Positions 9,106 through 19,143 of a DNA stretch of 64,000 nt are shown one piece after another. The notes under the pieces are model-generated. The model was not told where the DNA came from. It saw only the letters and a program-made list of their open reading frames with translations, and made no database searches. Both the position numbers and the translations under genes were made by a program. Origin of the DNA: Chryseobacterium sp. T16E-39 (GTDB lineage: Bacteria; Bacteroidota; Bacteroidia; Flavobacteriales; Weeksellaceae). The stretch spans positions 1,054,001 to 1,118,000 of the forward strand of contig NZ_CP022282.1 of NCBI RefSeq assembly GCF_002216065.1, written 5' to 3'. Numbering within the stretch: the first letter of the stretch is position 1; every line of letters starts with the position of its first letter.

Positions 9106-9283
9106 TTGTCATTCCGTAGGAATCTAGATTATGAATTTTGTAAAGTGTGCCGAGATTCTTGCAGAATGACAAAGGTTGTGGAAAATAGCTGTATACGCTT
9201 CAGATGCTAATGTTATATGTTTTGGCTAAAGCCAATTGGTACATTGTATATTATATAACGGGCTAAAGCCCGTTTCTATTGAT
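9106..9283. repeat. Composite palindromic repeat, copy 3
   Basis: Offset by 279 bp from copy 2 and nearly identical to copy 1, including the same divergent right arm. The homology stops just after the last hairpin, so the trailing spacer is missing here. Confidence 0.9.
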
Positions 9284-9360
9284 GGCTTTATAATTCGGTT
9301 GTAGGTTTTTCAGATGACTCGGATTTGATTTCCTGTTAAATGTTTAATCTAAATAAATTT

Positions 9361-10185
9361 TTATTTTTCAACACCCTCTTTTACAACCTGACCGACAACA
9401 ACTTTTTCCTGAGGTTTAGCAATAAAGCTTGGATCTAAAATTGCCATTCGCTCGACAATGGATTTATATGTAGGAAATTTCAGTATAGAAGCTCTTCCAG
9501 ACATCTCTCTGTATAACGTAAACGTTTTTCCAGCTGCCGTTTTGATCTGTTTTGTGGTTGTAATATACTTTCCAATATATTTACTCTTGGCATCATAGAT
9601 TTCAATATCAACAAAAGTCTTTTCAGCAATCCTATCATCAGATCCAAAGCTTACTGGTAAATTAGTAAAATACCCTACCGGAACTCCATTGCTTAAAATT
9701 TCGCCAACACTATTCACTTCAATTTTAAGTTTATCAATTTTACTTCTTATCGAATAAGCATCTTTGGTTTTCGCATCAAGTTTCCGTTTGGGCGTATTTG
9801 TAAAAAGTTCATCTAAATTTTTGATATTGATCCCCTTATTGTCAATGAGTTTTAATCCTTTTATGGAAGTATAGACCGCTGATCTTTCTTCACCCGAAAA
9901 TGCTGATGGAGATATATAATCGAGTTCTATTGTTTTATCCCTGTTATATACTCTATTCAGGGTGATATAGCTATCTCTTACAGAATCTACAATACTTTTA
10001 TCAATAAACTGAATGGTATAGATGGGAGTTTCTTTCAGATCCATAAAAGTATATTCGCTCGACTTATTAGAAATTTTTGCAACATGTATTCCATCAAGAC
10101 TTACAATACCTCTTTTGGTTTTAAAATTCTGAGCATTCAGTAAAATTCCCAAAACTGTAAACAACACGATTATACTCTTTTTCAT
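9361..10185 (-). CDS. Secreted protein of unknown function
   Basis: 274 residues with an N-terminal signal peptide (M-K-K then hydrophobic 4-16, probable cleavage after L-N-A near 18). The rest is soluble and rich in beta-type sequence and lysine, with no cysteines, no lipobox, no T9SS sorting domain and no motif I recognise. A terminator separates it from atpC upstream, so it is probably its own unit. Residues 20-50 (R-G-I-V-S-L-D-G ... Y-T-F-M-D-L-K) resemble the start of envelope proteins annotated as hypothetical in Chryseobacterium. No function is proposed. Confidence 0.75.
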   Translation of the reverse strand: MKKSIIVLFTVLGILLNAQNFKTKRGIVSLDGIHVAKISNKSSEYTFMDLKETPIYTIQFIDKSIVDSVRDSYITLNRVYNRDKTIELDYISPSAFSGEERSAVYTSIKGLKLIDNKGINIKNLDELFTNTPKRKLDAKTKDAYSIRSKIDKLKIEVNSVGEILSNGVPVGYFTNLPVSFGSDDRIAEKTFVDIEIYDAKSKYIGKYITTTKQIKTAAGKTFTLYREMSGRASILKFPTYKSIVERMAILDPSFIAKPQEKVVVGQVVKEGVEK

Positions 10186-10209
10186 AAAATCAGATTTCTA
10201 CAAGGCATA

Positions 10210-10239
10210 AAAAAAGTGTAACCAAAGTTACACTTTTTT
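10210..10239 (-). terminator. Rho-independent terminator after atpC
   Basis: A 13-bp stem AAAAAAGTGTAAC/GTTACACTTTTTT with a 4-base loop. It is symmetric in A/T tails; its position 27 bases past the atpC stop fits termination of the atpDC transcript. Confidence 0.85.
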
Positions 10240-10265
10240 GAAAATATATTTAGCTTTTCATTTAA

Positions 10266-10547
10266 TTACTCACAAAGGATAATCCCTTTATTATGATTAA
10301 ATTCTACAACACCGCTTTTGATAGGATAAGAAAAAACTGAATCCTTTTCATTCTCTCTTGTAAAGTTTTTAGTATATGTTTCATCTACAGAATTAACAAA
10401 TAACTTTACCTTACCGTTAATTAAAGAAGAAACGATCCCCGCGTGGTTTTTCATGATGTGAAATTCACCATTTTTTCCAGGCAGTAATACTGAATTTACT
10501 TCACCTTCAAAAACAACGTGTTCTGGTGTTAAAATTTTTATATTCAT
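10266..10547 (-). CDS. atpC: F-type ATP synthase epsilon subunit
   Basis: 93 residues matching the N-terminal beta-sandwich domain of the epsilon subunit (N-I-K-I-L-T-P-E-H at the start, L-P-G-K-N-G-E-F-H-I-M-K-N-H-A-G at about 22-37). It is part of the central stalk of ATP synthase. Typical epsilon subunits have about 130-140 residues; the C-terminal helical hairpin that inhibits ATP hydrolysis is absent. The frame ends at a normal stop before a terminator, so the short length seems natural and agrees with the short form seen in flavobacteria. It lies 55 bases downstream of atpD. Confidence 0.92.
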   Translation of the reverse strand: MNIKILTPEHVVFEGEVNSVLLPGKNGEFHIMKNHAGIVSSLINGKVKLFVNSVDETYTKNFTRENEKDSVFSYPIKSGVVEFNHNKGIILCE

Positions 10548-10602
10548 TTTAATTGCTTTTGGCTTTTGGCTAATAGCTATTTGCTATCAGCAATTAGCAG
10601 TA

Positions 10603-12404
<1,802 letters not shown>

Positions 12405-12412
12405 TATATTTG
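12405..12412 (+). promoter_or_regulatory. -7 promoter box TATATTTG for ribF
   Basis: Exact TAnnTTTG match ending 19 bases before the TTG start at 12432. It supports that unusual start, because no ATG lies between promoter and TTG. Confidence 0.65.
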
Positions 12413-12431
12413 CAGTCAAATTTTTTCCGTT

Positions 12432-13352
12432 TTGAAAGTTTTCAAGAATTTTAAAGATTATTCCTCTCAAAAGCCTCTAGCATTGTCTTTAGGAATGTTT
12501 GACGGAGTGCATCTTGGACATAAATGTATTATAGACGAATTAAAAAAAGTAGGTTCAGATAACGAATTGGAGACTGCTATCCTTACTTTTTGGCCACATC
12601 CGAGATTTGTTTTTAATCCCAATGAAGATTTAAAGCTTTTAAATACATTAGATGAAAAGAAACTTCTGATCGAAAAATATGGCATCAATACTTTATTTTT
12701 AAAGGAATTTGATGAAGAGTTCAGAAACCTTACCGGAGAAGAATTTGTTCGCCAGATCCTTGTCGATAAGCTGAATGTAAAATACCTTATCATAGGATAC
12801 GATCATTCTTTCGGAAAAAATAAAAGTGGAAACTTCGAACTCCTTCAAAAGCTATCAAAGGAATTAGATTTCGAAGTGGAACAGATGGAAGCGATCAACA
12901 TCCACGAAAACAATATCAGTTCTACAAAAATCAGAAATGCACTCTTAGCAGGAAATATAATAGCAGCCAACGAAATGCTGGGCTACTCCTACTCTGTTTC
13001 CGGAAAAGTAATTCATGGAAAAAAAATAGGACGTACAATTGGATATCCGACCGCTAATATTGGAACAGATTCAATTAAATTACTTCCTAAAAAAGGAGCA
13101 TATATTGTTGAAGTTGAAATAAATGATCAACCATATAAAGGAATGCTTAGTGTTGGAACCAACCCCACAGTGAACGGTGATACTTTAACCGTTGAAGTTT
13201 ATATCCTTGATTTTAATAAAGATATCTACGATCAGGAAATCACGGTAAGATTCAGGGATTTTCTTCACGAAGAAATCAAATTTGAAGGTCTTGAAAAATT
13301 AATTGAAAGACTGGATGAGGATAAAAGACTTACTGAAGAATTTAACTTTTAA
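12432..13352 (+). CDS. ribF: Bifunctional riboflavin kinase / FAD synthetase
   Basis: 306 residues from a TTG start (see promoter at 12405). N-terminal FAD synthetase domain: nucleotidyltransferase motif G-M-F-D-G-V-H-L-G-H (about 22-31), then S-S-T-K-I-R (about 163-168). C-terminal flavokinase domain from about residue 183: G-K-x-I-G-R-T-I-G-Y-P-T-A-N and E-V-Y-I-L-D-F-N-K-D-I-Y. It phosphorylates riboflavin to FMN and adenylates FMN to FAD. Its last 4 bases overlap the end of the convergent MmcQ/YjbR gene. No FMN riboswitch was seen upstream. Confidence 0.96.
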   Translation: MKVFKNFKDYSSQKPLALSLGMFDGVHLGHKCIIDELKKVGSDNELETAILTFWPHPRFVFNPNEDLKLLNTLDEKKLLIEKYGINTLFLKEFDEEFRNLTGEEFVRQILVDKLNVKYLIIGYDHSFGKNKSGNFELLQKLSKELDFEVEQMEAINIHENNISSTKIRNALLAGNIIAANEMLGYSYSVSGKVIHGKKIGRTIGYPTANIGTDSIKLLPKKGAYIVEVEINDQPYKGMLSVGTNPTVNGDTLTVEVYILDFNKDIYDQEITVRFRDFLHEEIKFEGLEKLIERLDEDKRLTEEFNF

Positions 13353-13702
13353 CTGTTTATAATTTCCTCCCGCCCTTTTTTCGTTAATGAAGAAAACACC
13401 AGATCATACGACTGATCAATCAGCTTAAAAATCAGATCCCTTTTCAACCCGTCCACTGAAACTGAATTCCAGTGGGTTTTATTCATATGATAAGCTCCGG
13501 TAATTTGCGGGTATTGTTCACGAAGTTCAGCACTCCATTCGGGATCTGTCTTTACATTAATACCTAAAGGTTGCCTTTCCAGTCCCATTAACAAAAACAT
13601 CTTTGTTCCTACTTTCATAACAAGTGTTTCATTATCGAAAGGAAAAGTTTCTGTTACTCCTTTTTTTGCAAGACAGTAATCTAGTATTTCGTTGGCGTCC
13701 AT
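13349..13702 (-). CDS. MmcQ/YjbR family protein
   Basis: 117 residues matching the MmcQ/YjbR (CyaY-like fold) family: start M-D-A-N-E-I-L-D-Y-C-L-A-K-K-G-V-T-E-T-F-P-F, and the conserved G-A-Y-H-M-N-K-T-H-W-N-S-V (about 69-81). Members are small proteins often called DNA-binding, but the biochemical role is not settled. It converges on ribF with a 4-base overlap of the coding ends. Confidence 0.88.
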   Translation of the reverse strand: MDANEILDYCLAKKGVTETFPFDNETLVMKVGTKMFLLMGLERQPLGINVKTDPEWSAELREQYPQITGAYHMNKTHWNSVSVDGLKRDLIFKLIDQSYDLVFSSLTKKGREEIINS

Positions 13703-13740
13703 AGTTTGTTGGTGTTAGTTGAAAGTTGAAAATGGAAAGT

Positions 13741-13761
13741 TGATAGCTGATAGCTGATAGC
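13741..13761. repeat. 7-bp tandem repeat TGATAGC x3
   Basis: Three exact copies in the 95-bp gap between the esterase and MmcQ/YjbR genes, next to a GAAAGTTGA-type low-complexity stretch. Related TAGC-rich sequence lies between atpD and atpC. Confidence 0.8.
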
Positions 13762-13797
13762 AAAATTAGTGTTTAGGAAGTTCTTTTAATCTTTTAA

Positions 13798-15282
13798 TTA
13801 CCTAATCCCATCCCAAACAGAACGCTCCTCAGCTCTATCGTCGATGGTAATTTGTGATACCGTATCAAAACGCATACATATACGATTGTTAGTGCTATAA
13901 GCACCCCAACCAGGGTTTCCATGAGTAGCAAAATTGATCCATGTCTTATGTACATTGGTAGCTAATTCCTGCGGAAGTTGATTGCCTAATATTTCAGTAA
14001 AACTGGCATCATTCAGATTATCAAATACAAAGGCAACTTCAAGACCATGGCAAGCTCCAAGTAAATGATTACATGCAGGTGATTCCCAGGAAAATTCATA
14101 TACATGCGTATTACCGCCATGCATCTCTGCAACCCGCAGAGCAGGAATACGGTAAAACCAATCTGTAATAATTGCACTTAGCACGTCACCGGGAGAACTA
14201 TCTACACGGTTTGTCTTATAGAGTTGAATAGCTGCAGCAGATAGCCCATAAGCAGCTGCAGCAGCATTTAAAGCAGTATCGGTAATTTTTGATATGACAC
14301 CATCCGGTACAAGAAATAATCTAAATTCCTGACTATTATTACCAATTAGGATATCAATGTTTTTACTTGCACCTTTAGCAATGCATTCTATAGGAGTTGC
14401 TGTTAATAACTGACCATCAACTACCGGTTCAAAGGGCATTAAGTTGAATGCAGCCTCACCCCATAGTTTTGTTGAAGGATTAGCCATAATTTCAGATCCC
14501 AATTTTTCCTGTGCAGCAAAAAGCTTTTCAAGACTAACCTGTCCAATTGCTTCGCGTGTTGGTTCAACACCGAGTATTTCAGCAAGTCTGGTACCGATGA
14601 GCTTTGCAGAGGAAGGACTTATTACAGAATGTCCTGCTCCCGATTCAGCAATAGCCCGTCGAAATAGGCCTTCTGCTTCTTTCATTGCCAGCAAAGTACA
14701 AACACTCATTCCACCAGCGGATTCACCGAAAATAGTAACATTATCCGGATCGCCGCCAAAGTTTGCAATATTGTCCTGAACCCATTTTAGTGCAGCAATC
14801 TGGTCGAGTATACCAAGATTAGGTATTCCATCGCCAAACCATAAAAATCCCTCAATACCAATCCGATAATTTATAGTAACCAAAACAACACCATCCCGTG
14901 CAAAATTATGCCCATTATAGCCTGGAACAGCACCTGATCCCAAAGTAAAAGCACCTCCGTAAATAAAAACCATAACAGGCTTTTTTCCAACAATATCAGA
15001 AGTCCAAATATTAAGGTTTAAATAATCGTCTCCCGGAATCACCACATTAGCTAATAATTTTGCAAATGGTCCGGAGTGGGGAGTTATTTGCGGCGGAGTG
15101 GCCCCATATTGTGTTGCATCTTTGACATCCGTCCATGGCATCGGAGGTTGGGGTGGTTGAAAACGGTTTGCACCAACTGGTGGGGCAGCATAAGGAATCC
15201 CTTTAAATGTTAAAATGCCATCCTCTGTTTTAATGCCTCTAACATCTCCATACTGAGTGCTAACTGTTTTTAATGTTTCCAT
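13798..15282 (-). CDS. Type B carboxylesterase (alpha/beta hydrolase)
   Basis: 494 residues of the carboxylesterase type B / para-nitrobenzyl esterase family. The nucleophile is S188 in F-G-E-S-A-G-G; the probable acid is E319 and the histidine H412 in G-A-C-H-G-L-E. The oxyanion loop Y-G-G-A-F is at 108-112 and the N-terminal landmark F-K-G-I-P-Y-A-A-P-P at 26-35. There is no signal peptide, so it is probably cytoplasmic, hydrolysing small esters of unknown nature. Stretches of the gene look richer in GC than its neighbours (about half G+C near 14100-14160), a weak hint of lateral acquisition. It is monocistronic. Confidence 0.92.
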   Translation of the reverse strand: METLKTVSTQYGDVRGIKTEDGILTFKGIPYAAPPVGANRFQPPQPPMPWTDVKDATQYGATPPQITPHSGPFAKLLANVVIPGDDYLNLNIWTSDIVGKKPVMVFIYGGAFTLGSGAVPGYNGHNFARDGVVLVTINYRIGIEGFLWFGDGIPNLGILDQIAALKWVQDNIANFGGDPDNVTIFGESAGGMSVCTLLAMKEAEGLFRRAIAESGAGHSVISPSSAKLIGTRLAEILGVEPTREAIGQVSLEKLFAAQEKLGSEIMANPSTKLWGEAAFNLMPFEPVVDGQLLTATPIECIAKGASKNIDILIGNNSQEFRLFLVPDGVISKITDTALNAAAAAYGLSAAAIQLYKTNRVDSSPGDVLSAIITDWFYRIPALRVAEMHGGNTHVYEFSWESPACNHLLGACHGLEVAFVFDNLNDASFTEILGNQLPQELATNVHKTWINFATHGNPGWGAYSTNNRICMRFDTVSQITIDDRAEERSVWDGIR

Positions 15283-15483
15283 AATAATTGTAATAGGTTC
15301 AACACAAACTTAACAAATTTTGATAAAATTTCAGAGCATGTTTTCGCTTTATTCAATAATAATTTTTAGTGAATAATTTCACCTGTAGCGTGTTAATTTT
15401 TTAATCTTTCTTTTATTAATCAAAATTTAGTAAATTTAAAAAAGGAAAAGAAAAACTATCCAACATCACTAATTACATTTATT

Positions 15484-16140
15484 ATGAAAGCTTTAGTAAT
15501 AGGCGCTACAGGTGCTACAGGTAAAGATTTGGTCGCCCAATTATTGAATGATAAAGAGTTTGACGAAGTCGATGTCTTTGTTAGAAAACCTTTGGATATT
15601 AAGAGTGATAAACTAAATGTTCATGTGGTAAATTTTGAGAATCCTAATGAATGGAAAGATTCTGTAAAAGGCGATGTTGCTTTTTCCTGTCTGGGAACAA
15701 CTTTGAAAACTGCAGGTAGCAAAGAAGCCCAGAGAAAAGTGGATTTCGATTACCAATATCAGTTTGCTAAGGCTGCTAAAGAAAATAATGTCGATGATTA
15801 CATTCTTGTTTCAGCGTATGGTGCTAATCCTAAATCAAAAATTTTCTACTCTAAAATGAAAGGTGAACTTGAAGATGCGGTAAAGCAACTTCATTTTAAT
15901 AAGATCACCATTTTCAAACCTGGTATGCTGGAAAGAAAAGATTCAGACAGAACTGGAGAAGTTCTGGGTAGCCGGATTATAAAATTTGCTAATAAGATAG
16001 GCCTTTTAGAAAGTCAAAAACCATTACCTACAGATATTTTAGCAAAGGCGATGATCAACTCTTCAAAGATCAAAAGCAACGGCTACTCCAGTATCAAATT
16101 GGGAAATATTTTTTGTTTTGCAGAGAAGACGAATGAATAG
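15484..16140 (+). CDS. NAD(P)-binding Rossmann protein (TIP30/HTATIP2-like)
   Basis: 218 residues starting with the dinucleotide loop G-A-T-G-A-T-G-K (8-15). It has F-S-C-L-G-T-T near residue 78 and the Y-G-A-N-P-K-S-K-I-F-Y-S-K-M-K-G-E-L-E stretch (about 117-135), the signature of atypical short-chain dehydrogenases of the TIP30 group. It binds NAD(P)H; the substrate is unknown. It stands alone and diverges from the esterase gene. It could in principle serve as a ketoreductase, but nothing ties it to the sulfonolipid pair. Confidence 0.85.
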   Translation: MKALVIGATGATGKDLVAQLLNDKEFDEVDVFVRKPLDIKSDKLNVHVVNFENPNEWKDSVKGDVAFSCLGTTLKTAGSKEAQRKVDFDYQYQFAKAAKENNVDDYILVSAYGANPKSKIFYSKMKGELEDAVKQLHFNKITIFKPGMLERKDSDRTGEVLGSRIIKFANKIGLLESQKPLPTDILAKAMINSSKIKSNGYSSIKLGNIFCFAEKTNE

Positions 16141-16318
16141 GAGTTGAAAATTGAGAATTGAAAGTGGAAAGTTTGCGGGATTCGAGTTACGGGATTCGGG
16201 ATACAAGTTTGTGGAATAGTAATTTCACATTATAACTTTTTACTATCTACATTTTAACTTTCAATTTTCCACTCTCAACTCTTAACTCGGATCTCGCACC
16301 TCGCACCTCGCATCTCAA
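16141..16318. repeat. Low-complexity intergenic repeat region with inverted arms
   Basis: A left arm rich in GAAAATTGAGAATTGAAAGTGG is mirrored by AACTTTCAATTTTCCACTCTC on the right. Short direct repeats GGGATTCG and CTCGCACC lie between and after. No gene is present. Such sequence occurs between genes in Chryseobacterium. Confidence 0.7.
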
Positions 16319-16833
16319 CTATTTCGTCGTCTTACTTCCCATACTTTGTCCCAATTTTTCATATTCAACATCATTAGGTTCCCAAAGCTCAATTTTGTTT
16401 CCTTCTATATCCATTATGTGGACGAACTTTCCATATTCATAGGTTTCAATCTTATCAACGATAGTCACATTTTCTTTTTTAATTCTTCAACCAGTTTTTC
16501 AAGATTCTGAACCCGATAGTTGATCATAAATTCTTTTTCAGAAGGCTGAAAGTATTTTGTTTTTTCATTAAAGGGACTCCACTGTGAAAATCCTTTTTTA
16601 GAATTATCAGCCCCTTGGAACCATTCAAATACAGCTCCGTATTCATTAGTATTAAGGCCTAAATGGTCTTTATACCACTCTCTCATTTTTTTAGGGTCTT
16701 TACATTTAAAGAAAATTCCACCAATCCCTGTGACTCTTTTCAAATCATCAGAACTATTTTCTGTAACCGATTTAAAAGCAAACCCCAAGATAAAAGAAGC
16801 CAGGACACAAAGTGCGAAAAATATTTTTTTCAT
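16319..16833 (-). pseudogene. Exported glyoxalase/VOC-family protein, frameshifted near the C-terminus
   Basis: The first frame (16465-16833) gives 122 residues: a signal peptide, then a VOC domain (G-I-G-G-I-F-F-K-C-K-D-P, E-W-Y-K-D-H-L-G-L). It ends prematurely in E-E-L-K-K-K-M. The neighbouring frame continues the domain to a TAG at 16319-16321, including the metal-site strand F-V-H-I-M-D-I-E-G-N-K-I-E-L-W-E-P-N-D. One extra A in the run of six (T6 at 16475-16480 on the plus strand) would restore the whole protein of about 170 residues. This is a recent mutation, a sequencing error or slippage at the tract. The substrate is unknown. Confidence 0.85.
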
Positions 16834-16917
16834 GAGTTAACGTTTTATTTGTTTAAGAATAGGTAATAAAAAAAGTGGATGAAACCATCCACTTCGTAAA
16901 AATATACTTTTTTATAT

Positions 16918-17493
16918 TTATTTCAAATATTTTGTAATCGCCTGGTCTGTTGGTTTGGTTGTACTTACAAAACTATCTACTAATTTACCATTTTCATCTA
17001 TCAGGAACTTCGTGAAATTCCACAGAATAGTAGTATTCTTTACCCCATTCAGGTCTTTCTCTGTAAGATATTTAAAAATAGGAGCTGTATCATCACCTTT
17101 TACAGAAACCTTTGCTGCCAGTGGAAAAGTCACCCCATAATTTTTCTGGCAAAATGCACCGATCTCAGTATTTGTTCCTGGCTCCTGGCCTCCAAAGTTA
17201 TTGGCAGGGAATCCAACGATTACCAATTTATCCTTATACTCTTCATATACTTTCTCTAAATCAGCATATTGTGGAGTAAAACCACACTCTGAAGCTGTAT
17301 TTACAATAAGAATTTTTTTTCCTTTAAAATCAGCAAAATTGATCTCTTTACCATCAAGGCTTTCCACTTTGAAATCATATATTGTTTTTCCCATAAGTTC
17401 GTTGGTTTTAGCTTTAGAAATTTCACTTTTTTGATTGGTACAACTCTGTAAAAATGCTACAAAAGAAAGCAGCAATAAGAAAATCTTTTTCAT
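16918..17493 (-). CDS. Glutathione peroxidase-family lipoprotein
   Basis: 191 residues with a lipoprotein signal (L-Q-S-C, lipidated Cys 18), so membrane-anchored in the envelope. The thioredoxin-fold GPx domain carries the peroxidatic Cys70 in N-T-A-S-E-C-G-F-T (Cys, not Sec), the F-P-A-N-N-F-G-G-Q-E loop with the catalytic Gln, and L-W-N-F-T-K-F-L with the catalytic Trp and Asn. It reduces hydroperoxides. Bacterial Cys-type enzymes usually take electrons from thioredoxin rather than glutathione. It lies downstream of the LolA-like gene on the same strand. Confidence 0.93.
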   Translation of the reverse strand: MKKIFLLLLSFVAFLQSCTNQKSEISKAKTNELMGKTIYDFKVESLDGKEINFADFKGKKILIVNTASECGFTPQYADLEKVYEEYKDKLVIVGFPANNFGGQEPGTNTEIGAFCQKNYGVTFPLAAKVSVKGDDTAPIFKYLTEKDLNGVKNTTILWNFTKFLIDENGKLVDSFVSTTKPTDQAITKYLK

Positions 17494-17551
17494 GAGTATA
17501 TTGTATTAGTTGGCAGCGTTGCTGCGATTATTTTTATGGTAACTTAAAATC

Positions 17552-18214
17552 CTAGAATTTAAAAGTATTGGCAGGGAATACTTTATTGACATCTATCTTA
17601 TTAATCTGCATCACAAAATCCCCATCCTTTTTAGAACTTGAAGATTCTATTCTGAAAGGCATCACAAGATTTCCTACTTTTTTATAATCTGAATAGATTA
17701 ACGTTTCTTCCTTTTTTATTTCCTTAAGAAGCATATACGTATTGGTATCAAAATAGTAGAAATTTTTATTTACATTTTTAGTCAATTCTACTTTATGGCA
17801 ATAGATATCCCCTACTTTTTCCTTTCCTAAATATTTTGCCTCAAAACCTTTATTCTCCCAATCAATAAAATCATTATCAAAACTCTCCGGAATGTAATTA
17901 GGATATTCCTGAACTTTATTGGTTGCATAATTCATTGCATATCCTTTGGTTCCATCAAAGCCTTCAATAGCAGTATCTTTATTATTAATGGTAAGAACCG
18001 TTTTAGTAAGATTCGGGCGCTGTTGGTAAATTTTTATAGGATATTCATCTTTTATTCCTAAAACTACTTTTCCTTGAAGTAATACAGAATTTAACAGCTT
18101 CCAATTCGTTAATCCGCCCGACAGTTCAATATTTTTATCTATAATTTCCTTTGCGGTTTGTGCAAAAGAAAATTGCGAATAAATCAGTACGAATACTAAA
18201 AGTAATTTCTTCAT
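17552..18214 (-). CDS. Periplasmic LolA/LolB-fold protein
   Basis: 220 residues with a signal peptide (cleavage after S-F-A near 18). The mature part is of the outer-membrane lipoprotein-sorting-protein-like type: A-K-E-I-I-D-K-N-I-E-L-S-G-G near the start, alternating beta strands, and the Y-Y-F-D-T-N-T-Y-M-L-L-K-E strand pair (about 153-165). These proteins bind lipids or lipidated proteins in the periplasm. It is too divergent to be called LolA itself. It is followed 58 bases later by the peroxidase gene; a promoter box lies 17 bases upstream. Confidence 0.75.
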   Translation of the reverse strand: MKKLLLVFVLIYSQFSFAQTAKEIIDKNIELSGGLTNWKLLNSVLLQGKVVLGIKDEYPIKIYQQRPNLTKTVLTINNKDTAIEGFDGTKGYAMNYATNKVQEYPNYIPESFDNDFIDWENKGFEAKYLGKEKVGDIYCHKVELTKNVNKNFYYFDTNTYMLLKEIKKEETLIYSDYKKVGNLVMPFRIESSSSKKDGDFVMQINKIDVNKVFPANTFKF

Positions 18215-18231
18215 TCAATCAATTTATAATT

Positions 18232-18239
18232 CAAATATA
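18232..18239 (-). promoter_or_regulatory. -7 promoter box TATATTTG for the LolA-like gene
   Basis: Exact TAnnTTTG match on the minus strand, 17 bases before the ATG at 18214. Confidence 0.6.
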
Positions 18240-18273
18240 AGGCGAATTTGTAGAAAAGCAAATTTGTAAAAAT

Positions 18274-18332
18274 GTAAAATCACTAAATCTACCCATGTAA
18301 CAGTTTTGCAAATCTGCGATTTTGCAATTCAA
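18274..18332. repeat. Dispersed ~60-bp intergenic repeat, copy A
   Basis: Shares a recognisable ~60-bp alignment with 34837-34895: both run AAATCA-TAATCTAC-CATAT...AACAGTTTT-CA-ATC-GC-ATTTT-C-ATT. The copies differ by point changes and short indels. It lies just after kdsB. Confidence 0.7.
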
Positions 18333-18360
18333 CTCTTCTCCCTTTTTGCCCATTGGCAAT

Positions 18361-19086
18361 TTAGTTTATCAATTTTCTGGCTTTTTCTAAGTCCTCCGGA
18401 GTATCAATCCCCACTCCTATAAAGTTGGTCTCTATGAGCTTGATCTTCATTCCATATTCAAGATAGCGGATACACTCGATCTTTTCCGAAATTTCCAAAG
18501 GTTTCATTTCCAGTTTTGAAAATTGCAGCAATGCATGTTTTCTGAAAGCATAGACTCCGATATGTTTAAAATAATCTACATTGTAAGACGTTTCCCTGTG
18601 AAAAGGAATTACAGAACGGCTGAAATACAGAGCAAATCCATTATTATCAGTGATTACTTTTACATTATTAGGATTCTCAATTTCTTCTTTATCTGTTAGT
18701 TTTATTTTTAAAGAGGCTAATGAAATCTCCTGATTATCATCTTGTTCAAAGACTTCTATAAGCTGTTTGAGCGGTTCTGTTTTTAAAAAAGGTTCATCTC
18801 CCTGAACATTAATAACAATATCACAGTCTATATTCTGAACAGCTTCTGCAATACGATCACTTCCTGTTTCATGCTGGCCGGTCATTACAGCTTTTCCTCC
18901 ATTACGCACAATTTCCTCAAAAATAATTTCAGAATCGCTGGCGACAAAAACTTCATCAAATAATCCGGTTTCCACAACATTTTGATAAGTAGTTGTAATC
19001 ACTGTCTTATCACCTAAAACCTGCATTAATTTTCCTGGAAAACGACTTGCTTCATAACGAGCGGGAATAACAGCTATGATCTTCAT
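18361..19086 (-). CDS. kdsB: 3-deoxy-manno-octulosonate cytidylyltransferase
   Basis: 241 residues from the ATG at 19086 ([10 protein letters not shown]). A longer frame to 19128 adds 14 residues with no family similarity. Motifs: [13 protein letters not shown] (8-20), the A-S-D-S loop, and N-V-Q-G-D-E-P-F with the metal-binding Asp. It activates Kdo to CMP-Kdo in the cytoplasm for the inner core of lipopolysaccharide. It lies 57 bases after the PAP2 phosphatase gene on the same strand, so both may serve envelope lipid metabolism. Confidence 0.97.
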   Translation of the reverse strand: MKIIAVIPARYEASRFPGKLMQVLGDKTVITTTYQNVVETGLFDEVFVASDSEIIFEEIVRNGGKAVMTGQHETGSDRIAEAVQNIDCDIVINVQGDEPFLKTEPLKQLIEVFEQDDNQEISLASLKIKLTDKEEIENPNNVKVITDNNGFALYFSRSVIPFHRETSYNVDYFKHIGVYAFRKHALLQFSKLEMKPLEISEKIECIRYLEYGMKIKLIETNFIGVGIDTPEDLEKARKLIN

Positions 19087-19143
19087 TGAATGATGGTAAT
19101 TTTTAAAATTTTCCTTAAATATAGGCAAAATATGGTTTTCTTT

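Larger units (their letters stand above)
8426..9360. other. 935-bp non-coding region made largely of repeats
   Basis: No credible gene in any frame. It holds a 9-bp tandem repeat (8497-8523) and a tandem array of a composite palindromic unit (8544-9283). The last ~75 bases before the gene end at 9361 show nothing recognisable. Confidence 0.85.

Noticed and set aside
8497..9283. Repeat array as a possible CRISPR
   Set aside because: Units are ~178 bp with repeated, not unique, spacers, and no cas genes lie nearby.
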